A stretch of 64,000 nucleotides of DNA from Bog-756 sp049517675 (lineage in GTDB: Bacteria > Actinomycetota > Acidimicrobiia > Acidimicrobiales > RAAP-2), in NCBI GenBank assembly GCA_049517675.1, contig JBEKRV010000016.1, forward strand, positions 1 through 64,000, written 5' to 3'. Both the position numbers and the translations under genes were made by a program. The notes beneath the pieces were generated by a model. The model saw nothing but the letters and a program-made list of their open reading frames with translations. It was not told the origin of the DNA and did not search any database. Positions 35,983-44,900 of the stretch are shown piece after piece (positions within the stretch are counted from its first letter, which is position 1; each line of letters begins with the position of its first letter).

Positions 35983-36776
35983 TGGCGACGGCACGGGTCG
36001 CCTCCCTGGAGGGGAAGGTGGCGATCGTGACCGGCGCGGCACGCGGCATCGGTGCCGCCACCGCACGGCACCTGGCCGAACTCGGGGCCGCGGTGGCCGT
36101 GACCGACCGCGACGGCGACGGAGCCGGGTCGGTAGCCGCCGAACTCGACCGGGCCGGTCACCAAGCGGTCGGCCTCACCTGTGACGTGTCCGATCCCTCC
36201 GCCGTCACCGCCATGGTCCACTCCGTGGCGCGGCGCTTCGGTGGCGTCGACCTCCTCGACCACAATGCCGCCTGGACCGACTTCCGGACCGACCTCGACG
36301 CCGAGGAGGTCGATCTCCGGACCTGGGAGCGGGTACTGGCGACCAACGCCACCGGCGGTCTGCTCCTCGTCCGGGAGGTCATCCCGCGGATGCGGGAGCG
36401 GGGCGGGGGCTCCATCGTCTTCATCTCGTCGGGCTCCGCCTCCATCGGCGAGCACCGGCGGGTCGCCTACGGCGTGTCCAAGGCCGCCCTCGAGCAACTG
36501 GCCCGGCACGTCGCCACCCGCTACGGACGGGACCGGATCCGGTGCAACGTCGTCGCGCCCGGGTTCATCCTCACCGATTCCGCGGCACGGGGTGTCGGTG
36601 AGGAGGGTCGTGCCCGTCTGGCCGACCAGAACCCGCTCGGGCGCCTCGGGACACCGGACGACATCGCCCGCGTGGTCGGATTCCTGCTCTCCGACGGGGC
36701 CGGCTTCGTCACCGGCCAGGTCCTCCGGGTCGACGGAGGGCTGACCGTCTCCCCCCGGCTCGCCGGTCTGGACTGA
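35982..36776 (+). CDS. Short-chain dehydrogenase/reductase
   Basis: 264-residue classical SDR. The cofactor motif TGAARGIG is near residue 20, the acidic residue after the second strand is in VTDRDGDG (NAD preference likely), the active site has Ser in VFISSGSAS and YGVSK, and the end shows VTGQVLRVDGG. The usual NNA motif is changed to HNA in LLDHNAAW. It leads a run of four same-strand genes (SDR, phosphotransferase, VOC, CMD family). The next start is only three bases away, so at least the first two genes are cotranscribed. Confidence 0.9.
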   Translation: MATARVASLEGKVAIVTGAARGIGAATARHLAELGAAVAVTDRDGDGAGSVAAELDRAGHQAVGLTCDVSDPSAVTAMVHSVARRFGGVDLLDHNAAWTDFRTDLDAEEVDLRTWERVLATNATGGLLLVREVIPRMRERGGGSIVFISSGSASIGEHRRVAYGVSKAALEQLARHVATRYGRDRIRCNVVAPGFILTDSAARGVGEEGRARLADQNPLGRLGTPDDIARVVGFLLSDGAGFVTGQVLRVDGGLTVSPRLAGLD

Positions 36777-36779
36777 CCC

Positions 36780-37895
36780 GTGGCGACCGGCGACGGGCAT
36801 CCGCACGCGCGAGGGGCGTCCGAGGTGCTGCGCACCCCGGCCGACGTCGGTGCCGACTGGCTGACCCGGGTCCTGCAGGACCGGGGTCTCCTCGCCACCG
36901 ACGCGAGGGTGACGGATCTCGGCACCACTCCCGTCGGCACCGGCCAGATGGCGGACACCGTCCGGTTCGACATCCGCTGCGAGCCCGAGGGGGCCGGACC
37001 GGCCAGCGTGGTCGGCAAGTTCGCCTCCCACGACGCCCGCAGCCGGGCCACGGGGCGGATCATGCGGGCCTACGAGGTCGAGGTGCGGTTCTATGCCGAG
37101 GTGGCCCCACGGGTGGATGCCCGGCTCCCCCGGGTCCTGTTCGCCGCGATCGACCCGGTCGACGCCTGGTTCACCCTCCTGCTCGAGGACGTCCACGATG
37201 CCGTCCCGGGGGACGAGATCGTGGGGTGCGACGCCGACGTGGCGGCCGCGGCGATCGGGCAGATGGCCGCTCTGCACGCCCCGTGCTGGGAGGCGTCGGA
37301 CCTGGCCGGCCGCACGTGGATCGACCGTTCGACGCCCGAGGGCGACGAGTTCACGGCGACTGTCGTGACCGGCGTCTTCCCCACCTTCCTCGAACGGTAT
37401 GCGGACCGGCTCGACCCCGGGCACGTCGCGCTCCTCGAGGCGTTCATCCCCCGGATCCGGTCGTGGATGGGTCGCGACCGGGGTCCGCGCACGATCGTCC
37501 ACGCCGACTTCCGCCTCGACAACCTCCTGTTCTCCCCGGACCGCCCCGACCCGGTGGTGGTGGACTTCCAGACCGTCGGCTGGGGCTGCGGTGCCTACGA
37601 CCTGGCCTACTTCGTCGGAGGGAGCCTCGAACCCGAGGTCCGCCGGGCCGCCGAACGGGAGCTCATCGGCTGCTACCACGAGGCGCTGGTCGCCCGAGGG
37701 GTCACCGGATACCCGCTCGACGCGTTGCTCGTGGACTACCGCCGCGAGTGCTTCGGTGGTCTGGTGATGGCCGTGGGCGCCTCGATGATGGTCGGGCAGA
37801 CCGAACGGGGCGACCGGATGTTCCTGAAGAGCGTGACCCGCCAGGCCCAGCAGGCCATCGACATCGACGCGCTGGCGGCCTTGGCGGAACCCTGA
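36780..37895 (+). CDS. Aminoglycoside-phosphotransferase-fold kinase (ecdysteroid-kinase/ACAD10-like)
   Basis: 371 residues of the APH-like protein kinase fold. The catalytic loop IVHADFRLDNLLF and the metal motif VVVDFQTVGWG are intact, with a conserved Glu/Lys region before them (VVGKFASHDARSRAT, YEVEVRFY). The C-terminal helices contain CFGGLVMAV. In actinobacteria such kinases commonly lie with acyl-CoA dehydrogenases and SDRs and may phosphorylate hydroxyacyl-CoA or sterol-type intermediates; true antibiotic resistance is unlikely. GTG start three bases after the SDR stop. Confidence 0.86.
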   Translation: MATGDGHPHARGASEVLRTPADVGADWLTRVLQDRGLLATDARVTDLGTTPVGTGQMADTVRFDIRCEPEGAGPASVVGKFASHDARSRATGRIMRAYEVEVRFYAEVAPRVDARLPRVLFAAIDPVDAWFTLLLEDVHDAVPGDEIVGCDADVAAAAIGQMAALHAPCWEASDLAGRTWIDRSTPEGDEFTATVVTGVFPTFLERYADRLDPGHVALLEAFIPRIRSWMGRDRGPRTIVHADFRLDNLLFSPDRPDPVVVDFQTVGWGCGAYDLAYFVGGSLEPEVRRAAERELIGCYHEALVARGVTGYPLDALLVDYRRECFGGLVMAVGASMMVGQTERGDRMFLKSVTRQAQQAIDIDALAALAEP

Positions 37896-37908
37896 CGGGA
37901 CGACACGA

Positions 37909-37927
37909 CTCCGGACCGCGGCCGGAG
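37909..37927 (+). terminator. Hairpin after the phosphotransferase gene
   Basis: CTCCGG and CCGGAG flank a seven-base loop. A TACGGT hexamer at 37948-37953 after it may start a new transcript for the VOC gene. Confidence 0.4.
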
Positions 37928-38020
37928 CGGGCCCACCGTGTGGGGATTACGGTTGGGGGCGACCGGGGCCGACCCGTCCGAAGCGCGGCGGGCACCCCGA
38001 TTTGAACCCGAGGAGCGGCC

Positions 38021-38608
38021 ATGGACCACCAGGCACACGAGCCACCGGCCGCCCGGTCGCCCGGTCACGGCTTCGAATTCCGGGGCATCAACCATCTGGC
38101 CCTCGTCTGCAGCGACATGGAGCGGACCGTCGATTTCTACGCCAACGTGCTGGGCATGCCGCTGGTCAAGACCATCGAGCTGCCGGCCGGCATGGGCCAG
38201 CACTTCTTCTTCGACTGTGGCGGGGGCGACACCCTCGCCTTCTTCTGGTTCCCCGACGCCCCCGACGCCGTCCCCGGTGTGTCCGCACCGACGGGCCGCC
38301 CCGACCAGGGGAGTCTCACCAGCGCCGTCGGGTCCATGAACCACGTGGCCTTCGCGGTGCCTCCCGAGTCGATCGACGGCTACCGGGACCGTCTGCGTGC
38401 CGCCGGGATCGACTGCACCGACGTCGCCGACCACGACGACAGCGAGTGGGGCATCGCCGACGGGCCTCACCCCGGGGTGTTCGTCCGGTCCATCTACTTC
38501 CAGGACCCCGACGGGATCCTCCTCGAGTTCGCCTGCTGGACCCGGCCCCTCGGTCCGGCCGACGTCGCCCACGTGCCGGCCCGCGCCGCCGACCGGGCGC
38601 CGGCCTGA
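38021..38608 (+). CDS. VOC-family (glyoxalase/dioxygenase-like) protein
   Basis: 195 residues with two beta-alpha-beta-beta-beta modules of the vicinal oxygen chelate superfamily. Likely metal ligands: His in INHLALVCSD, His in MNHVAFAVP and Glu in GILLEFACW. The blocks VDFYANVLGMPLVK and YFQDPDGILLEF are typical. Members include extradiol dioxygenases, glyoxalase I and fosfomycin-type transferases; the substrate is not given by sequence. GAGGAG is five bases before the ATG. The CMD-family gene follows eight bases later, so the two are cotranscribed. Confidence 0.88.
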   Translation: MDHQAHEPPAARSPGHGFEFRGINHLALVCSDMERTVDFYANVLGMPLVKTIELPAGMGQHFFFDCGGGDTLAFFWFPDAPDAVPGVSAPTGRPDQGSLTSAVGSMNHVAFAVPPESIDGYRDRLRAAGIDCTDVADHDDSEWGIADGPHPGVFVRSIYFQDPDGILLEFACWTRPLGPADVAHVPARAADRAPA

Positions 38609-38616
38609 GGACCGGG

Positions 38617-39267
38617 GTGCCCCGACTCCGGCAGGTGTCGCGTTCCGGGGCCGACGCGCCGATCGTGACCGTCATGTACGACCTCCTCTTCGAGGGTCGT
38701 GACCCGGTGGCCGAGCCCGGGACCTCGGACGGGACCCCGGGGGACTGGTGGACGGTGTTCGCCCTGGTTCCCGACGTCCTCGAGCACGCCGTCCAGGGGT
38801 TCGGCCTCTACCAGAGCCCCGAGCGCATCCTCGACCCGGCGCTGCGGGAGCTTGCCCAGGCCCGCGTCGGCTGGGCGTCGGGCAGCCAGTTCGTGTTCTC
38901 CCAGCACTGCAAGTCCCTGCGGGCCCTCGAGGTCGGCGAGGAGGCCATCGCCGCCGTCCCGCACTGGGCCGCGGCGGACTGCTTCGACGAGGTCCAACGA
39001 CTCGTGCTGGCCTACACCGACTGCCTCGCCCTCGATCACGGCAGGGTCCCCGACGGACTGTTCGCCGCCCTCCGGTCCCATCTGTCCGACGAGGAGATCC
39101 TGGAGCTCACCTACATCACGACGCTCTACCTGCAGCACGCCGTCATGTCCCGGGCCCTACGCACCGAATTCGACGACCGTCCCGAACCCGTGGTCGAGGT
39201 CCGGGTCGAGGGTGGCGACGACACCGGTGCCGGGCGGCCCGGTCACCGACCCCGTCCCGGAACCTGA
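38617..39267 (+). CDS. Carboxymuconolactone decarboxylase (CMD/AhpD-like) family protein
   Basis: 216 residues. The GTG at 38617 is preferred to the ATG at 38674 because VPRLRQVSRSGADAPIVTVMYDLLFEGRDPV matches in pattern the usual start of this family (quoted here only as the opening of the protein: PRLRQV, then GRDPV about 25 residues later). The helical core has LRELAQARVGWASGSQFVF and the His-Cys pair QHCKSLRALEVG; the CxxC of AhpD is absent, so peroxidase-type activity is unlikely. Its partner is the VOC gene. Converges with zwf. Confidence 0.82.
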   Translation: MPRLRQVSRSGADAPIVTVMYDLLFEGRDPVAEPGTSDGTPGDWWTVFALVPDVLEHAVQGFGLYQSPERILDPALRELAQARVGWASGSQFVFSQHCKSLRALEVGEEAIAAVPHWAAADCFDEVQRLVLAYTDCLALDHGRVPDGLFAALRSHLSDEEILELTYITTLYLQHAVMSRALRTEFDDRPEPVVEVRVEGGDDTGAGRPGHRPRPGT

Positions 39268-39286
39268 TCGTCAACCGGCGGCCAAC

Positions 39287-40777
39287 TCACTTCTTCTGGC
39301 GCCATCCACGTTCGAACGGCAGCCGCCAGGTGCGCGGCGCGATCAGGTCGCGCATGGCCGGAGGGCCCCACGACCCGACCCGGTAGAGCTGGACCTCCGG
39401 CGGGTCGTCGAGCAGCGGCTGGGACACCTCCCACAGACGCTCGATGCCCTCGGCGTTGGTGAAGAGGGTCTGGTCCCCGCTCATCGAGTCGTGGATCAGT
39501 CGCTCGTAGGCCTCGAGGACGTTCTCGCTGTCCTCGGTCTCGTGGAGCGCGAACTGCAGGCTGAGCTTGTCCAGCTTCATGCCCGGGCCCGGTCGCTTCC
39601 CGTAGAAGGAGAGCGAGAGCCTGGACGAGTCGGCCAGGTCGAAGGTCAGGTGGTCGGGACCCTGGGCCCCCACCCCGGACCCGGACGGGAACATCGACTT
39701 CGGAGGCTCGCGGAAGGCGATCGACACGATCCGGGCGCCCTCGGCCAGGTGCTTGCCCGTCCGCAGGAAGAAGGGGACGCCCGCCCACCGCCAGTTGTCG
39801 ATCTCGCACCGCAGGGCGATGAAGGTCTCGGTGTCCGAGCCCGCCGCCACGCCGTCCGAGTGGGTATACCCCTCGTACTGGCCGCGCACGACGCTGCGGG
39901 TGTCGATGGGTCGGAGTGACCGGAAGACCTTGTTCTTCTCCTCGTTGATCGACCGGGGCTCGAGTTCGGTCGGCGGCTCCATGGCCACGAAGGCGAGGAT
40001 CTGGAACAGGTGGGTCACGACCATGTCCCGGAACGCGCCGGTCTGCTCGTAGAACGCGGCCCTCGACTCGACGCCGAGCGTCTCGGGCACGTCGATCTGG
40101 ACGTGGTCGATGTGCTGCCGGTTCCAGATCGGCTCGAAGAGCCCGTTGGCGAAACGGAAGGCGAGGATGTTCTGTGCCGCCTCCTTGCCCAGGAAATGGT
40201 CGATCCGGAAGACCTGGTCGTCGTCGAAGACCTCCCGAACGAGGGAGTTGAGCTTCCGCGCGCTCGTGAGATCCGTCCCGAAGGGCTTCTCCATGATGAT
40301 CCGCGCCCGCTCGGTGAGCCCCGCCTCGCCGAGGGTGCGGACCACAGCGTGGGCCGCGTCCGGTGGGACGCTCAGGTAGTGCAGCCTCCGGGGCTCGGTG
40401 TGGAAGGTGGCCTCGAGCCGCCGGACCATCTCGCCCAGGCCGTGGACGCCGTGCTCGCCGGGCACGTAGTTGATGCGGCGCTGGAACTCACCCCAGTGGT
40501 GGTCGGTGACGTCGCCACGGGCGAATTCGTCACACGCCCTCCGGGCGATGGCGTGGTACTCGCCGTTGTCGAGCGACTCCAGCGACGTGGCCACGATGTG
40601 GCACTCCGGCAGCATCCCGGCCCTCGACAGGTGGAAGAGCCCGGGGAGGAGTTTGCGCTTGGCCAGGTCACCGGTGGCACCGAACAGCACCACCACGTGG
40701 GGAGCCGCGGGAACGTGGGCGCCGTCACCAGATGCGGTGTCGGTCCCGATGGTCGGAACCTCTAGGGGGATTGCCAT
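39287..40777 (-). CDS. zwf: Glucose-6-phosphate 1-dehydrogenase
   Basis: 496-residue first enzyme of the oxidative pentose phosphate pathway, making NADPH and 6-phosphogluconolactone. Seen: the nucleotide motif GATGDLAKRKLLP near residue 32, IMEKPFGTDL, the active-site signature RIDHFLGKEAAQN, and RWAGVPFFLRTGKHL. The ATG at 40777 has an AGAGGG site seven bases before it and gives a normal N-terminus; the longer open frame is not needed. The other usual neighbours (tal, opcA, pgl) are not present. Confidence 0.95.
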   Translation of the reverse strand: MAIPLEVPTIGTDTASGDGAHVPAAPHVVVLFGATGDLAKRKLLPGLFHLSRAGMLPECHIVATSLESLDNGEYHAIARRACDEFARGDVTDHHWGEFQRRINYVPGEHGVHGLGEMVRRLEATFHTEPRRLHYLSVPPDAAHAVVRTLGEAGLTERARIIMEKPFGTDLTSARKLNSLVREVFDDDQVFRIDHFLGKEAAQNILAFRFANGLFEPIWNRQHIDHVQIDVPETLGVESRAAFYEQTGAFRDMVVTHLFQILAFVAMEPPTELEPRSINEEKNKVFRSLRPIDTRSVVRGQYEGYTHSDGVAAGSDTETFIALRCEIDNWRWAGVPFFLRTGKHLAEGARIVSIAFREPPKSMFPSGSGVGAQGPDHLTFDLADSSRLSLSFYGKRPGPGMKLDKLSLQFALHETEDSENVLEAYERLIHDSMSGDQTLFTNAEGIERLWEVSQPLLDDPPEVQLYRVGSWGPPAMRDLIAPRTWRLPFERGWRQKK

Positions 40778-40986
40778 TGCTCGGCCCTCTGACCTCCTCC
40801 GTCCCCTTCCACCGTGATCGGTGGCGCCGGTCGGTCCTGCCGGCGAAAGGGCGACATCGCCCTCCCGGTGCCGCCGACTGTACCCGCGCTTCGTTTCCGG
40901 AAGGTTGCCATTGCTCAACCAATCGATGAACCGTCACCGCCCCCCCGGTGGTGCGCGACGACCGGCACCGGGGGCGGGGTCCGGGG
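40778..40986. other. Intergenic region upstream of zwf
   Basis: A 12-base direct repeat, TTGCCATTGCTC, occurs at 40771-40782 (over the zwf start) and again at 40904-40915. CACCG and CGGTG around a run of C (about 40935-40951) may form a terminator for the upstream minus-strand gene. No gene is seen apart from a 48-codon frame overlapping the zwf start, which lacks a ribosome binding site. Confidence 0.35.
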
Positions 40987-41793
40987 TCAGCGGGCTCCCG
41001 GGACCCAGCCGGGTGCCGCGGCGAGTGCCGCCCCGACCTGGTCGGCGATGGCCACCGCGACCAGCAGCACGTCCCCGGCGACGGGCGTGCCGGGGACCGG
41101 CATCAGGACGAAGTGACCCAGCACGGCGCCGTTGCCCCGCACCGGCAGGTCCACACCCCGGTGGGGAAGACCGAGGTCGTCGGTGGACCAGGCCACGTCA
41201 CCTATCCTCACCTCGCCGTCGGGCTGGACACGGGCGGCCACTCCGCCGTCGTCCACCGAGAACGTGCAGGTGCGGAGGGTGAGCAACCGGCACAGCTCGT
41301 CGGCGGCGACCCGGACCATCTCGTCCGGATCGCGGCCGCTGGCCGCCATCTCGGTGACCGAGTGCAGCAATTCGATGTGGCGGCGGCCCTGCGACGCGGC
41401 CGTCCGATGGGTGCGCCCGCGCGCCGCCAGGTCGCCCACCGCGAGCCCGACCACCAACAGGAGTAGCTCGGTCACCAGGTCGCTCGTCCGGGTGATCCGC
41501 AACGAGTTGTACGGCCGGGTCAGGAAGAAGTCGAACGAGAGCGCGCAGACGAGTGCACAGGTCGCCGCGGCCCACCGGTGGCCCGAGGTCGCCACCGCGA
41601 CGATCACCACGACCAGGATCAGGGCGTCGTCCGCGGCGGCGAGCCGGTCGCGCCAGGGGGTCAGCAGCAGCGCCGTGGCGATCGGCGCCAGGACCGCCCA
41701 CGCCAGCAGGAGCCAGCGGGCGCGGGCGCTCTCCTGCTGCACGTCGCCGACCGCCGTGCGGGTGGCATCGTCCGATCCACGTAGTTCGACCAC
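40987..41793 (-). CDS. Membrane protein with DUF4118 (KdpD-like) and GAF domains
   Basis: About 268 residues. Three to four membrane helices (roughly 25-120) form a DUF4118 module as in the KdpD potassium sensor, including the family stretch FDFFLTRPYNSLRIT. A cytoplasmic GAF-like domain follows (about 145-265). There is no histidine kinase or output domain, so it is a truncated or stand-alone sensor. The start is uncertain: GTG at 41793 (preferred, with AGGTGGGA upstream), 41802 or 41841. A 7-bp inverted repeat lies upstream. Confidence 0.78.
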   Translation of the reverse strand: MVELRGSDDATRTAVGDVQQESARARWLLLAWAVLAPIATALLLTPWRDRLAAADDALILVVVIVAVATSGHRWAAATCALVCALSFDFFLTRPYNSLRITRTSDLVTELLLLVVGLAVGDLAARGRTHRTAASQGRRHIELLHSVTEMAASGRDPDEMVRVAADELCRLLTLRTCTFSVDDGGVAARVQPDGEVRIGDVAWSTDDLGLPHRGVDLPVRGNGAVLGHFVLMPVPGTPVAGDVLLVAVAIADQVGAALAAAPGWVPGAR

Positions 41794-41853
41794 AGTTCCC
41801 ACCTGACCAATGTGACACCCGCCGGGCGCGGGCGAAAGCACTGTTTACGACTC

Positions 41854-41892
41854 TGTAACGTCCGACACCAGCGATTCTCCGCGATCGTTACA
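41854..41892. promoter_or_regulatory. Widely spaced TGTAACG/CGTTACA inverted repeat
   Basis: TGTAACG (41854-41860) and CGTTACA (41886-41892) are 25 bases apart, upstream of the DUF4118-GAF gene. The region is AT-richer than its surroundings. Candidate binding site for a dimer of dimers. Confidence 0.35.
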
Positions 41893-41943
41893 CCCGAGGC
41901 GGCTCCCCGCACCGATGGTGCCGGTCGGTGCCGGGGCGGACGG

Positions 41944-44900
41944 TCACAGGTCGGCGAACCGTCGTGCCAGCCACTGTCGGGCGTCGGTGGCGGCCATGGG
42001 ACGGGCCCACAGGTAACCCTGGCCGAGGTCGCAGCCCAGCCGCGCCAGGGAGTCGAGCTGCTCGTCCGACTCCACACCCTCGGCCAGGCAGGTGATCCCG
42101 AGGGCCCGCCCGAGGCCGATGACCGCCTCGACGATCGAATGGTCGTCCGGGTCGTCCACCACGCCGTCGACGAACGAGTGGTCGATCTTGAGCGTGTCCA
42201 CCGGGAGCTGCTTGAGGTAGGCGAGCGAGCTGTAGCCCGTGCCGAAGTCGTCGATGGAGACGGTCACCCCGAGATCCCGTATCTCGTAGAGCTTGGCGAT
42301 CGTCGCCTCGATGTCGCTCATGACCACCGTCTCGGTGATCTCGAGCTGGAGCCGGCCCGGCTCGAGCCCGGTCTCCTCGAGCGCGCGGCGCACCATCTCG
42401 ACCAAGGACGGCTCGGACAGCTGTCGTGCGGAGATGTTGACGCTGACCACCAGCTGCTCCTCGGCGGAGCTCATCGAGTTCCACGTCGAGACCGTGCGCA
42501 CCGACTCGAGCAGGATGAGCTCCCCCAACCGGACGATCAGACCGGTCGACTCCGCCAGGGGGATGATCCGGTCGGGGGGGACGATGGTCCCGTCGTCCCT
42601 GACCCACCGGACCAGGGCCTCCACCCCGATCGGCCGGCCGTCGTTCAGCCCGACGATCGGCTGGTAGTAGGCGACCAGGTCGCGTCGGGCGATGGCCAGC
42701 CGGAGCGCCTTCTCGCTCTCGAGGTACTCGGCCGCCCGGGTGCGCAGCGCGTCGTCGAAGATCGCGCTCCGGTCCCGACCGAGCTCCTTGGCCCGGTACA
42801 TCGCGGCGTCGGCCTCGGACAGGATCGACTGGGCCGAGCTCTCCGGCTCGCTCAGGGTGATCCCCAGACTGGCGTGCACCGCGACGTCGTGCCCTCCCAC
42901 GTCGATCCGCTCGTTCATGGCCCCCCTGATCCGGGCGGCGAGCAGCTCCATCGACTCCATGGTCACGTCGGCGCACAGGATGGCGAACTCGTCACCCCCG
43001 AACCGGGCCACCGTGTCGACCGGACGGATCGTCGAGCGCAGGCGGTGACCGAGCTCGACCAGCAGACGGTCGCCCGCGCCGTGTCCCAGCGCATCGTTGA
43101 CGTTCTTGAATCCGTCCACGTCGAGGAAGACCATGCCGACCTGGTGTCCCGCCCGCCGCGCGACGGCCAGCGCCTGGTCCAGCCGGTCGTTGAGGAGCGC
43201 CCGGTTGGGGAGCCCGGTGAGGTCGTCGTGCAGGGCGCGGTGCTCGAGTTCGTACTCCATCCGCTTCCGGGCGGTGATGTCCAGCGCCTGGATCATGAGG
43301 TAGAGCGGTTCCCCCTCCGACCCGCGGATGACCGTCACGTTGGCCTGCAGCCACACCGTAATCCCGTCGGGTCGACGGTAGCGGCGCTCGTCGGAGTAGG
43401 AGTCGACCCCGTCCCGGATCGACGGCACCTCCGCCTGCGAGACCAGTCGCCCGTCGGACTCCGCGAAGTCGAACATCATGTGTCCGACGATCTCCCCGGC
43501 CGGACGCCCGAGGAGATCGCAGAACGCGGGGTTCACGCTGGCGAGCCGACCGACCAGGTCGGCCATCGCCATCCCGAACGTCGACCTGCGGAACGACCCC
43601 TCGAAGCGCAGCTCGGCCAGCTCGCTCTCCTCCTCCGCGGCGCGCTGCAAGGTGATGTCGCGGGCGACCGCGATCGAACCCACCACCGTCCCGTCGCCGT
43701 CGAACAGGGGCGAGACGCTCAGCACCACCCGGACCTCGGACATGTCCTTGCGGCGTCGGACCGTCTCCAGCCGCTCCACCGCCGAGCCGCGGGCCACCTG
43801 GGCGAGGATCGACTCGAGCTCACCCCGCCGGTCCTCGGGAACCAGCATCGCCACGTGCCGGCCGATCACCTCCTCGGACGTATAGCCGTACATCCTCTCG
43901 GCGGCCGAATTCCACGTCGTGATGACTCCCTGGGCCGTCTTGCTCAGGATCGCCTCCGACGACGAGTCCAGGACCGCGCTGAACCGCTGGGCGATCACCT
44001 CCGCGTCGTGGCGGCCGGTCACCGACGCCACCACGAGGACGGTCTCGAGGAGGTTGCCACGGCTCCCCCGCACCCTGGTGAAGTTGCGCTCGATCAGGTA
44101 CTCGCCGCCGTCGGGCAGGACCATCTGGACCTCGTCGATCCACCGGTCGGGTACCTCCTCGCCGGGCAGCACCGGGGTCGGCGGCGCCACGTGGCCGATC
44201 AGCGCCTCGACCCCGGCCCCCACGGCCTCGGTGGCCGGGACCCCGAGCAACCGGGACGCCGCGTCGTTCCAGACGGTGATGATTCCGTCGGGGCCGTACA
44301 CGACGACGCCCTCGGCGAGGCACTCGACGACCGCGGCGTCGGGTACCCCCTGTCCCTGGTCCCGGTGGGTGGCGACCACCCCGCCGACGGCCGACACCCG
44401 ACCGATGTCGACCATCGAGATCTCCAGCCAGCGGCGCCCCGGGGTCGGCGAGACGACCTCCACCTCCACCTTCCGGGCCACCGACGGAAATCGCTCGGCC
44501 AGTCGGAGGGCCTCCTCGAACCGGACGCGGTCCCTCCCGACCACCAGATCCGACGCCCGCAGACCGATCAATCCGCCGGACCAGTGCTCCGACGACTGCA
44601 ACCCGGTCAGGACCACCGTGCCCGACGTGTCGATCAGGGCGTAGCCGATGTCGCGGAAGAGCGCGTCGATGAGCAGATGGGCGGAGACCAGGTGCTCGAG
44701 TGAGTGACGCCGGGACCGCCTGACCTCGTTGCCGAGCGATTGGAGGAATCCCTCGGCGAAGCACCCGCGATCGAGGACGTCGTCGGCCCCCCAGGCGATG
44801 AGACTTCCCCGCACCTCGGCGGCTCCGTCGCAGACGACGATGAGCGGCACCTCCGTGGAGACCGTGCGCGCGTCCCGCACCCGCCGCTCGACGTGCCGGT

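Noticed and set aside
35753..36184. A 143-codon frame starting with TTG eight bases after AAGGAG in the structured region.
   Set aside because: The AAGGAG lies in a hairpin loop, the frame overlaps the SDR gene by 200 bases in another phase, and the product is low-complexity Arg/Pro/Gly typical of a shadow frame.
36780..37895. Aminoglycoside resistance gene, suggested by the HADFRLDN motif.
   Set aside because: Sequence outside the catalytic loop and the SDR/VOC neighbourhood fit the metabolic ecdysteroid-kinase-like group, not resistance enzymes.
40774..40919. A 48-codon frame overlapping the zwf start, considered as an upstream regulatory ORF.
   Set aside because: No ribosome binding site or leaderless promoter pattern, and the peptide is unremarkable.
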